Shown here piece after piece: positions 42,198 through 53,220 of a stretch of DNA of 64,000 nt. Under the pieces are notes generated by a model. That model was not told the origin of the DNA and ran no database searches. It saw only the letters and a list, made by a program, of their open reading frames with translations. Each line of letters starts with the position of its first letter. Within the stretch, counting starts at the first letter, position 1. A program made the translations under genes and the position numbers. Origin of the DNA: Streptomyces griseoluteus (GTDB lineage Bacteria > Actinomycetota > Actinomycetes > Streptomycetales > Streptomycetaceae); assembly GCF_004784465.1 (NCBI RefSeq), contig NZ_SRRU01000007.1:363401-427400 (forward strand). The letters are read 5' to 3'.

Positions 42198-43037
42198 TCA
42201 GAAGCCGTAACCCATGCGCCGGGACAGCTCCTCGCCGGCCGACACCATCCGCTTCGCCACCACCGGCAGCCGCTCCGGGCCCAGCCGGTACACCGGCCCG
42301 GAGACGCTGATCGCCGCGATGACCTTGCCGTCGTGGGCCCGGATCGGCGCGGCCGCGGCCGCGAGACCCAGCTCCAACTCGTCGGTGGTCACGGCGTATC
42401 CGCGCGCCAGCACGGACTCCAGCTCGGTCCGCAGCAGGGCCGCGCCGGTGACCGTGCGCTCGGTGAACCGGGGCAGCGGCCGGGCCAGGAAGCCCTCGCG
42501 CAGGGTGGGCGGCATGTGCGCGAGCAGCACCTTGCCGCTGGAGGTGGCGTGCAGCGGGGTGCGCCTGCCGAGCCAGTTCTGCGCGGTGACCGAGGCGGTG
42601 CCGCGGGCCTGCATGACATTGACGGCGGCGTCGTCGTCCAGCACAGCGATGTTCACCGTCTCGCCGAGCTCGTCGGCGGCCTCGCGGCAGACGGGGACGC
42701 CCTCCTGGGAGATGTCCAGCCGCACCGCCGCCGCTCCGGCGAGGCGCAGCACCGCCGCGCCCAGGAAGTACTTGCCGCGGTCGCTGGCCTGGCTCACCAG
42801 GCCCCGGTTCTCCAGGACGCCGAGCAGCCGGAACGCGGTGGACTTGTGCACGTCCAGTTCCCCGGCGATCTCGGTGACGCCGGCCTCACCGTGCCGGGCG
42901 AGGATCTCCAGCACGCTCACGGCGCGGTCCACCGACTGCACGGAACCGGCCGCGCCACGACCTCTGCCCCGCTCCGGGGAGTCGTCGTCCGCCCTGGTCT
43001 CGTCGCCGCGGTCGGACCGCTTCTGCGTACGGCTCAT
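42198..43037 (-). CDS. IclR-family regulator of the betaine island
   Basis: 279 residues. After a charged, disordered N-terminus (about 30 residues), the winged helix (VDRAVSVLEILARHGEAGVT, ELDVHKSTAFRLLGVLENRG) precedes the GAF-like IclR effector domain (LGRRTPLHATSSGKVLLA, GYAVTTDELELGLAAAAAP). It lies between the betaine operon and the divergent ferredoxin gene, with a shared sequence word upstream of both, so it probably controls the island. The ATG at 43037 was chosen over upstream frame because the disordered start is common in the family. Confidence 0.92.
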   Translation of the reverse strand: MSRTQKRSDRGDETRADDDSPERGRGRGAAGSVQSVDRAVSVLEILARHGEAGVTEIAGELDVHKSTAFRLLGVLENRGLVSQASDRGKYFLGAAVLRLAGAAAVRLDISQEGVPVCREAADELGETVNIAVLDDDAAVNVMQARGTASVTAQNWLGRRTPLHATSSGKVLLAHMPPTLREGFLARPLPRFTERTVTGAALLRTELESVLARGYAVTTDELELGLAAAAAPIRAHDGKVIAAISVSGPVYRLGPERLPVVAKRMVSAGEELSRRMGYGF

Positions 43038-43091
43038 GGCTCGACTCCCACCATCTGCCGGCCCGGTTCGGGCCGCGTGTGCGGGGAGCCC

Positions 43092-43121
43092 TTGACGCGA
43101 CGGCCGTCCCGCGCGGATTCT
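43092..43121 (+). promoter_or_regulatory. Promoter towards the Rieske ferredoxin gene
   Basis: TTGACG (43092-43097), an 18-base spacer and GATTCT (43116-43121). The candidate IclR word at 43120-43129 overlaps the -10, fitting repression by steric block. Confidence 0.5.
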
Positions 43122-43129
43122 GTTGCGCA
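43120..43129. promoter_or_regulatory. Candidate IclR site, ferredoxin side
   Basis: Second copy of CTGTTGCGCA (followed by CAGCGCA), immediately downstream of a -35/-10 pair and 83 bases upstream of the iclR start. Confidence 0.5.
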
Positions 43130-43310
43130 CAGCGCATGTTCGTGCGCCCTGCGGAACATCATGTTACCGAAGCGTCCGGGTCCCGGAAGAGGTGCGGATC
43201 ACTCGGCCCTGCCCGGTCCAGCGCGCCCCCGGCCCTTGCCGCACCCTCACATCCTGCCGTCTGCACCTGTCCGGTCCGGACCGAGCGTCCCGGACCGAGA
43301 GGGGGGACCC

Positions 43311-43634
43311 ATGATTCCCGTCTGCCGTCTCGAAGACCTCCCCGAGGGCGAGTCCGTCCGGCTCGACACCGCCCCGCCGATCGCCGTCTTCCGCACCGAC
43401 GACGGCTCCCTGTACGCCGTCGACGACACCTGCACCCACCAGGACGCCTCGCTCTCCGAGGGCTGGCTGGAGGGGTGTCTGATCGAATGCCCGCTGCACG
43501 CCTCCGCGTTCGACCTGCGCACCGGCGCCCCGACCTGCCTCCCGGCCCGGCACGCCCTGCGCACCCACCTCGTCACCGTGGACGACGGCGTGATCCACGT
43601 CCATGTCACGGTGCGCGAGGGAACGGCCGCCTGA
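43311..43634 (+). CDS. Rieske-type ferredoxin
   Basis: 107 residues. Rieske [2Fe-2S] ligands Cys41, His43, Cys60 and His63 lie in DTCTHQDASL and ECPLHASAFDL. It is a stand-alone ferredoxin like those that feed ring-hydroxylating oxygenases, and is the likely electron donor to the Rieske oxygenase at 37102-38232. Divergent from iclR; GGGGGGA precedes the ATG. Such genes are usually followed by a ferredoxin reductase, and here only a remnant remains. Confidence 0.9.
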   Translation: MIPVCRLEDLPEGESVRLDTAPPIAVFRTDDGSLYAVDDTCTHQDASLSEGWLEGCLIECPLHASAFDLRTGAPTCLPARHALRTHLVTVDDGVIHVHVTVREGTAA

Positions 43635-43640
43635 AAGCGC

Positions 43641-43840
43641 CCGGGCCAGCACCAGGCGGGGGACACCGTCCGCGTCACCGAGGGCGAACTCTCCGGCGAA
43701 GGGCCCGGCGACGGAGGCTTCCTGGCCCGCTGCGAACGCGACGGCACCACCGTCGCCGTACTCGCCGTGGACCGGCCCAGAGGCCCTTCACCCGTGCCCG
43801 GCGCGCACTCGGCCGGGCCGTGGAGACCGCCACGACATGA
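43641..43840 (+). pseudogene. Remnant of a ferredoxin reductase C-terminus
   Basis: Seven bases after the ferredoxin stop a frame without a start reads GQHQAGDTVRVTEG, then GGFLARCERDGTTVAVLAV and DRPR. After a shift of frame near 43780 it continues PFTRARRALGRAVETATT and stops at 43840. This is the C-terminal domain of oxygenase-coupled ferredoxin reductases (..TVAVLGVN.PRAFTRARR..). The FAD and NAD domains (over 300 residues) are missing, so the gene is deleted and frameshifted. Confidence 0.75.
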
Positions 43841-43860
43841 GTCCGCGCGGGTCGGTTCCC

Positions 43861-44391
43861 TCAGGGGTGGGACAGCCGCTTCGCGCCGGCCCGCCTGGTT
43901 ATCCGCTCCTGGTCCCGCCGCGCGGTGCGCTCACGACGCCGCGCCGCCCGCCGCTCCCGGCGGAGCTGCCGCGCGGTGCTGCTGGGCTCGGAGACCACTC
44001 CGTACCGCTGGTTCCACACCTGGCGGGTCACCCAGACGTCGACCACCGCCCAGGTGGCCACCACCGTGCTCACCACGCTGCTGATCACCATCGGGAACGC
44101 CGCCCAGGACCCGGCCATCGTGCACAGGAACGCCACCATCGCCTGGATCAGCGTGACCGCGATGATCAGCACCGCCCGCACCGCCGCCGTACGCACCGGG
44201 TCAGCCATCCGGCGCCGCTTCGCCGGCTCCTCCACCCACAGCGGCCGGTACTCCGCCTGCTGCCGCCCGGCTCTCACGCCACCCGGCGTGCGCGCCGGTG
44301 TCCCGCGCTCCGGACCCACCTGGCCCGGAATCCACGCCGGGCGCTCCGCCACGCCAACCTCGGGCGCATCGCGCCGCTCAGCCGTGCCCAT
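43861..44391 (-). CDS. Hypothetical membrane protein
   Basis: 176 residues. A Pro/Arg-rich N-terminal half (about 60 residues) is followed by two membrane helices (VRAVLIIAVTLIQAMVAFLC and FPMVISSVVSTVVATWAVVD) and a very basic C-terminal tail rich in Arg. No known domain. The ATG at 44391 lies after GGAGTG. A 418-base gap separates it from the divergent conservon, and an ECF-like promoter element is visible there. Confidence 0.65.
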   Translation of the reverse strand: MGTAERRDAPEVGVAERPAWIPGQVGPERGTPARTPGGVRAGRQQAEYRPLWVEEPAKRRRMADPVRTAAVRAVLIIAVTLIQAMVAFLCTMAGSWAAFPMVISSVVSTVVATWAVVDVWVTRQVWNQRYGVVSEPSSTARQLRRERRAARRRERTARRDQERITRRAGAKRLSHP

Positions 44392-44808
44392 CACCGTGTC
44401 ACTCCCCACCGCCGGCAAACCGCTCGCCCCGGAACCCGAAGGCCCCGACTCCCCAGTGGCTGCCCGGCTTGCGCTGTTTTACGCGGCCGGGGCGAAGGAC
44501 GCGGCCGGTGTGGCCGATTCCCTCCCCGTTTCCCCAGGTGAACGACGAACGAGGCGACTCGAAGATTCCCGACTTGTGAAAATTTCCAGCCAACCGCTGT
44601 CCGTACTGTTTCGGCCCGCTTCCCCTGGACCCCTCCCGTCACGGCCGCAATCTCCCCCAATGCCCGGACAACTCGCCATCTACCGCCGGGTGCAAGGGAG
44701 TTCACGCATCAGACGCGCCTACGAGACCCCTGTGGGGCGGTAGTAGGCTCGCGCCGTTCCGAGTCGGACACACGTACCCCCGGGTGAGGGGTCGAGCTGG
44801 GGGAGGCC
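44392..44808. other. Divergent promoter region between the membrane protein and the conservon
   Basis: About 417 bases without a convincing gene. It contains the ECF-like element at 44544-44569 on the minus strand and a TAGGCT -10 (44744-44749) about 60 bases before cvnA. Confidence 0.5.
44544..44569 (-). promoter_or_regulatory. ECF-sigma-like promoter (weak call)
   Basis: On the minus strand GGAAT (44569-44565) and CGTC (44547-44544) are spaced by 17 bases, like sigma-E-type ECF promoters, pointing towards the membrane protein gene but about 150 bases from it. Confidence 0.35.
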
Positions 44809-47493
44809 ATGCGGTTTCGCGGGAAGTCGATCCGCCGGAAGATCGTGGCGCTGCTTCTCGTGCCGCTGGTGGCCCTGACCGTCGTCTGGGCGTTCGCCAC
44901 CGTGCTGACGGGAAGTGAGGTCGCCCGGTCGCTGCGCGTCTCACGCGCCGTGAAGTACATCGGCCACCCCACCGAGGGCACCGTCCGCGACCTCCAGCAC
45001 GAGCGCCGGCAGAGCCTCGTCTACCTCGCCGACCCGCGGGCCGCCGACGCCCTCGCCGAACTGCACCGCTCGCGCACCGCCACCGACCGGGCCCTGGCCA
45101 CCCTCCGCGCAAACGCCCGGAACCCCAAGACCCGCGACGCGCTGCGCGGCGAGGACGGCGAACGCCTCACCACCGCGCTCGACGCCCTCGGCGGCCTGGA
45201 GTCCCTGCGCCGCAGCGTCGAGGAGCGCACCCTCACCCGCGCCGGGGCGCTCGACCTCTACAACCGCCTGGTCGACCCCTGCTACGCCCTGGTCGCCGCG
45301 GTCGACGGCGTCGACGACGTCGAGATGGACAAGCAGGCCGGGGCCCTCGTCAACACCGGCCGCGCCCGCGAACTCCTTGCCCGCGAGGACGCCATCCTCG
45401 GCTCCGCCCTGGTGGTCGGCAGCCTCTCCCGCGAGGAGGCCCGCCAGGTCTCCGACCTCGTCGCCCAGCGCACCCTCCTCTACGACGTCAGCCTGCCGCT
45501 GCTGCCCGCCCCGGAACGCGACCGCTACGAGGGCTACTGGCGCAACGCCACCACCGCCCCCCTGCGGGCGGCCGAGCGCGAGGTCATCGACACCGGCGCC
45601 GGCATCCCACGCGGTGTCACCACCGCGAGCTGGCACGCCGTCGCCGGAGGCGTCCTCGAAGACCTCGGCACCATGGACGACCAGGCCGGCCACCGCTTCC
45701 GCGACCGGGTGCGGCCCGTCACCTACGGCGTCATCGCCCAGGCCGCCGTCGCCGGCGTCCTCGGCCTCGCGGCCCTCCTCGTCTCCCTCGTTCTGTCCGT
45801 GCGCGTCGGCCGCCGTCTCATTCGCGACCTCAAGCGGCTGCGGACGGAGGCGCACGAGGCGTCCGCCGTCCGGCTGCCCCACGTCATGCGCCGCCTCTCC
45901 GCGGGCGAACCGGTCGACGTGGAGAGCGAGGTGCCCCGGCCCGACTACGACCAGAACGAGATCGGCGAGGTCGGCCGCGCCCTCAACACCCTCCAGCGCG
46001 CCGCCGTCGAGGCCGCCGTGAAGCAGTCCGAACTGCGCGCCGGGGTCTCCGAGGTGTTCGTCAACCTCGCCCGCCGCAGCCAGGTGCTGCTGCACAAGCA
46101 ACTCACCCTGCTGGACACCATGGAGCGCCGCACCGAGGACACCGACGAACTCGCCGACCTCTTCCGGCTGGACCACCTCACCACCCGCATGCGCCGCCAC
46201 GCCGAGGGCCTGGTGATCCTCTCCGGCGCCGCCCCCTCCCGCCAGTGGCGCCGCCCGGTACGGCTGATGGACGTCGTCCGCGCCTCCGTCGCCGAGGTGG
46301 AGGACTACGAGCGTGTGGAGGTACGGCGGCTGCCCCGCGTCGCGGTCGTCGGCCCCGCCGTCTCCGACCTCACCCACCTCGTGGCCGAACTGCTGGAGAA
46401 CGCCACGCTGTTCTCGCCCCCGCACACCCATGTGCATGTGGTGGGGGAGCGGGTCGCCAACGGCTTCGCGCTGGAGATCCACGACCGCGGCCTCGGCATG
46501 ACCGCCGAGGCGCTGCTCGACGCCAATCTGCGGCTCGCGGAGACCCCTGAGTTCGAGCTGTCCGACACCGACCGGCTCGGCCTGTTCGTGGTCAGCCGCC
46601 TCGCCCGCCGCCAGCACGTACGCGTCTCCCTCCAGCCCTCTCCCTACGGCGGCACCACCGCCGTCGTCCTCATCCCCGACGCGCTGCTCACCGACGACGC
46701 TCCCGACACCAACGGCATCGGCATCCGGCTCGGCGACCTGTCCAAGGAGACCCAGCGGACCAGGGAACGCGGCACCGCCCGGCCCGTGGACCGCGACGAG
46801 CCGGCCGAGCTGGGCGCCCTCGTGGACCGCCCCGCCCTCGACGCGCCCGCCGAGGAATTCCCGAGCGTGCTGGCGGACGACGACAGCGAACTCGGCGGCA
46901 TCTTCCGCGCCCGCAGCCTCGACCCCGCCGACGTCCACGACCCGGCCGCGCTCGTGCCGCCGCCCCGGCGCGAGCCGCCCAAGCTGGTCAGCTCGCACGG
47001 CGAACCCGTCGCCTCGCGTGCCGAACCCGACGGCCCGCCCCCGCTGCCCACCCGCCGCCGGGGCGAATCCGGTCGGCGCCCCACCCCCAGGACCGCCCGC
47101 ACCGCCACCGCCGAACGGCCCGAGACCCCGCCCGCGGGCGCCGACGCGCTGCCCCCGGAGCTGCCGCGACGGACCCGGACCGCCCCGGACACCCCCGACC
47201 CGATCAGCGCGGCGGCCGCCCACGGAGCCGCCGCCCACGCCGACCAGGCGCCCGACGGCATCGCCCCGCTGCCCAAGCGCGTACGCCAGGCCAACCTGGC
47301 GCCGCAGCTCAGACGCGAGCCCGACCGGCGCCCCGAGAACACCTTCGAGCCCGCCGTACGCGACGCCGACGAGGTCCGCTCGCGGATGGCGTCGCTCCAG
47401 CGCGGCTGGGAGCGCGGCCGCGAGGAGAACGCTGAGGGCGACCGGGCCCACAGCGGCACAGCACCAGGAACGACTGAGGGAGACGGTCGATGA
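44809..47493 (+). CDS. cvnA: Conservon sensor kinase-like protein CvnA
   Basis: 894 residues. One N-terminal membrane helix (IVALLLVPLVALTVVWAFAT), an extracellular nitrate-sensor (NIT)-like region (about 45-300), a second helix (VIAQAAVAGVLGLAALLVSL), a HAMP-like linker and an HATPase domain with N-box HLVAELLENATLFSPP and EIHDRGLGMT. The last 250 residues are disordered and Pro/Arg-rich. Such proteins sit with CvnB-D at the membrane as a receptor of a G-protein-like system in Streptomyces. GGGGGAGG precedes the ATG; the stop overlaps cvnB (ATGA). Confidence 0.93.
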   Translation: MRFRGKSIRRKIVALLLVPLVALTVVWAFATVLTGSEVARSLRVSRAVKYIGHPTEGTVRDLQHERRQSLVYLADPRAADALAELHRSRTATDRALATLRANARNPKTRDALRGEDGERLTTALDALGGLESLRRSVEERTLTRAGALDLYNRLVDPCYALVAAVDGVDDVEMDKQAGALVNTGRARELLAREDAILGSALVVGSLSREEARQVSDLVAQRTLLYDVSLPLLPAPERDRYEGYWRNATTAPLRAAEREVIDTGAGIPRGVTTASWHAVAGGVLEDLGTMDDQAGHRFRDRVRPVTYGVIAQAAVAGVLGLAALLVSLVLSVRVGRRLIRDLKRLRTEAHEASAVRLPHVMRRLSAGEPVDVESEVPRPDYDQNEIGEVGRALNTLQRAAVEAAVKQSELRAGVSEVFVNLARRSQVLLHKQLTLLDTMERRTEDTDELADLFRLDHLTTRMRRHAEGLVILSGAAPSRQWRRPVRLMDVVRASVAEVEDYERVEVRRLPRVAVVGPAVSDLTHLVAELLENATLFSPPHTHVHVVGERVANGFALEIHDRGLGMTAEALLDANLRLAETPEFELSDTDRLGLFVVSRLARRQHVRVSLQPSPYGGTTAVVLIPDALLTDDAPDTNGIGIRLGDLSKETQRTRERGTARPVDRDEPAELGALVDRPALDAPAEEFPSVLADDDSELGGIFRARSLDPADVHDPAALVPPPRREPPKLVSSHGEPVASRAEPDGPPPLPTRRRGESGRRPTPRTARTATAERPETPPAGADALPPELPRRTRTAPDTPDPISAAAAHGAAAHADQAPDGIAPLPKRVRQANLAPQLRREPDRRPENTFEPAVRDADEVRSRMASLQRGWERGREENAEGDRAHSGTAPGTTEGDGR

Positions 47494-47924
47494 CCGCACC
47501 GAACGCGACCGGCCACACGGACAGCAAGAAGAAGGAGCTGAACTGGCTCCTCGACGACCTGGTCGACCGGGTCGCCAGCATCCGCAAGGCCGTCGTCCTG
47601 TCCGGCGACGGCCTGGCCATGGGCGTGTCCACCGACCTGACCAGGGAGGACAGCGAGCACCTGGCCGCCGTGGCGTCCGGCTTCCACAGCCTCGCCAAGG
47701 GCGTGGGCCGCCACTTCGAGGCGGGCAACGTCCGGCAGACCGTGGTCGAGCTGGACGACGCCTTCCTCTTCGTCACCGCTGCCGGCGACGGAAGCTGCCT
47801 CGCCGTGTTCTCCGACGCCGACTCCGACGTCGGCCAGGTCGCGTACGAGATGACGCTGCTGGTCAAGCGGGTCGGCGTCCATCTGGGCAGTGCCCCGCGC
47901 AGCGAGCCGCCCGTGGGCGGGTAG
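47490..47924 (+). CDS. cvnB: Conservon roadblock/LC7 protein CvnB
   Basis: 144 residues. A roadblock/LC7 fold: ELNWLLDDLVDRVASIRKAV, LSGDGLAMGVSTDL, FLFVTAAGDGSCLAVFSDAD, VAYEMTLLVKRVGVHL. CvnB-type proteins act as small regulators that bind the GTPase CvnD in the conservon model. ATGA overlap with cvnA. Confidence 0.93.
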   Translation: MTAPNATGHTDSKKKELNWLLDDLVDRVASIRKAVVLSGDGLAMGVSTDLTREDSEHLAAVASGFHSLAKGVGRHFEAGNVRQTVVELDDAFLFVTAAGDGSCLAVFSDADSDVGQVAYEMTLLVKRVGVHLGSAPRSEPPVGG

Positions 47925-47933
47925 TCGGACGAC

Positions 47934-48332
47934 ATGAGCGGAGAGGGTCAGAGAAGCGGCGGCCACTGGTTCGACGACGAGGCGGGTCCTGTCGTCCGCC
48001 CGTACGCCATGACACGTGGCCGCACCAGCAGCCCCGGCCAGCATGTCCTCGACCTGATCGCGGTCGTCGTCACCGAACCGGACGCCGGCGACCCCGAGGA
48101 CGACCCGACGCTGGCGCCGGAGCATGTGGAGATCGTCGGCCTCTGCAGGGACGAACCGCAGTCGGTCGCCGAACTCGCCGCCGGACTCGACCTGCCCGTA
48201 GGAGTCGTGCGCGTCCTGATCGGGGACCTCGTGCACGCCGAACTGGTCCATGTGACCCGTCCGGTGCCCCCGGCCGAGCTGCCGGACGAGAGTATTCTGC
48301 GCGACGTGATCGACGGCCTCCGGGCGCTGTGA
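47934..48332 (+). CDS. cvnC: Conservon DUF742 protein CvnC
   Basis: 132 residues. DUF742: VVRPYAMTRGRTSSPGQH, LAPEHVEIVGLCRDEPQSVA, ELAAGLDLPVGVVRVLIGDL, ILRDVIDGLRAL. It resembles a winged-helix module. Nine bases after cvnB. The next gene is not cvnD, as is normal, but a hydantoinase. Confidence 0.93.
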   Translation: MSGEGQRSGGHWFDDEAGPVVRPYAMTRGRTSSPGQHVLDLIAVVVTEPDAGDPEDDPTLAPEHVEIVGLCRDEPQSVAELAAGLDLPVGVVRVLIGDLVHAELVHVTRPVPPAELPDESILRDVIDGLRAL

Positions 48333-48356
48333 CCAGCGCGGAAGCGGGGTAGGGAC

Positions 48357-52002
<3,646 letters not shown>

Positions 52003-52025
<23 letters not shown>

Positions 52026-52611
52026 ACGCGGCAAGCCCCCCGTCGAGCCCGTCACGCTCAAGATCCTGGTGGCCGGAGGGTTCGGCGTCGGCAAGACCAC
52101 CATGGTCGGCGCGGTCAGCGAGATCCGGCCGCTGCGCACCGAGGAGCTGCTGACCGAGGCCGGGCGGCCCATCGACGACACCGACGGCGTCGAGGGCAAG
52201 CGCACCACCACCGTGGCCATGGACTTCGGCCGCATCACCCTCCGAGCCGACCTGGTGCTCTATCTGTTCGGCACGCCCGGCCAGGAGCGGTTCTGGTTCA
52301 TGTGGGACGAGCTGTCCGAGGGCGCGCTCGGCGCCGTCGTCCTCGCCGACACCCGGCGCCTGGAGGACTGCTTCGCCGCCGTCGACTACTTCGAGCGCCG
52401 GGCGATCCCGTTCGTGGTCGGCGTCAACTGTTTCGAGGGAGCGGCCCGTTACCCGGCGGAGTCGGTCCGCAAAGCGCTCGATCTCGATCCGGACGTGCCC
52501 GTGCTGCTGACGGACGCCCGCGACCGGGAGTCGGTGAAGACCGTGCTGATCGGCGTCGTCCAGCACGCCATGCAGCTGGCCGCCGAACGCCGCCGCGCCC
52601 TCGCCACCTGA
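52003..52611 (+). CDS. cvnD: Conservon small GTPase CvnD
   Basis: 202 residues. A Ras-like GTPase: the P-loop GGFGVGKTTMVGAVSEI, FGTPGQERFWFMWDEL (switch II/G3) and VGVNCFEG (the NKxD position replaced by VNCF), then LLTDARDRESVKTVL. CvnD is the GTP-binding module of conservons. The ATG at 52003 lies inside the hydantoinase gene with AGGAG upstream; overlap is 23 bases. A Nudix gene follows after 75 bases. Confidence 0.93.
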
Positions 52612-52674
52612 CCCGTGGGGCACCCCGCCCCACCCGTCCCTCCGGCACCCCGCGACACGCCCGCCGTGATCGGA

Positions 52675-52680
52675 TACAGT
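52675..52680 (+). promoter_or_regulatory. -10 element of the Nudix gene (leaderless)
   Basis: TACAGT ends 6 bases before the GTG at 52687; no ribosome binding site lies between. A leaderless message is likely. No -35 is evident. Confidence 0.45.
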
Positions 52681-52686
52681 CCGCGC

Positions 52687-53220
52687 GTGTCCGAGATTCA
52701 GCAGCCGGCCGCCAACTCCGGTCCCGGTTCCCACTGTTCGAGCTGCGGGGCCCCCTACGGGGACGGCGTCACCGGCTGGCCGCGTGCCTGCCCCGCCTGC
52801 GGCACCACCGCCTACCGCAACCCGCTGCCGGTGGCCGTCGTGCTCCAGCCCGTGTACGACACCCACGGCGCCGCCCTGGTCGTCATCACCCGGACCGTCG
52901 CCCCGCAGCTCGGCGGGGTCGCGCTGCCCGGCGGTTTCATCGACGACCGGGAGGACTGGAAGCACGCGGCCGTCCGCGAACTGCGCGAGGAGACCGGCAT
53001 CGAGGCCGACGCCCGCGACCTGCGGCTGGTGGACGCCATGAGCTCGCCGGACGGCCATCTGCTGCTCTTCGGGCTCCTCCCGGAACGCCCCGCGGACGCA
53101 CTCCCGGCCTCCGCCGCCACCGACGAGACCGAGGGCTGGCACCTGCTGCGCGGCCCCGAGGAACTCGCCTTCCCGCTGCACACCCTGGCCGTCCGCGCCT
53201 GGTTCCAGGGCCGCTACTGA
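52687..53220 (+). CDS. Zinc-ribbon Nudix hydrolase
   Basis: 177 residues. An N-terminal zinc ribbon (Cys17, Cys20, Cys35, Cys38) precedes a Nudix domain with box GGFIDDREDWKHAAV then RELREETGIEAD. It hydrolyses a nucleoside diphosphate derivative; the ribbon suggests an NADH pyrophosphatase-like subgroup. The GTG at 52687 is the start because the ribbon begins 16 residues later. The stop overlaps the convergent GH31 gene by seven bases. Confidence 0.85.
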   Translation: MSEIQQPAANSGPGSHCSSCGAPYGDGVTGWPRACPACGTTAYRNPLPVAVVLQPVYDTHGAALVVITRTVAPQLGGVALPGGFIDDREDWKHAAVRELREETGIEADARDLRLVDAMSSPDGHLLLFGLLPERPADALPASAATDETEGWHLLRGPEELAFPLHTLAVRAWFQGRY

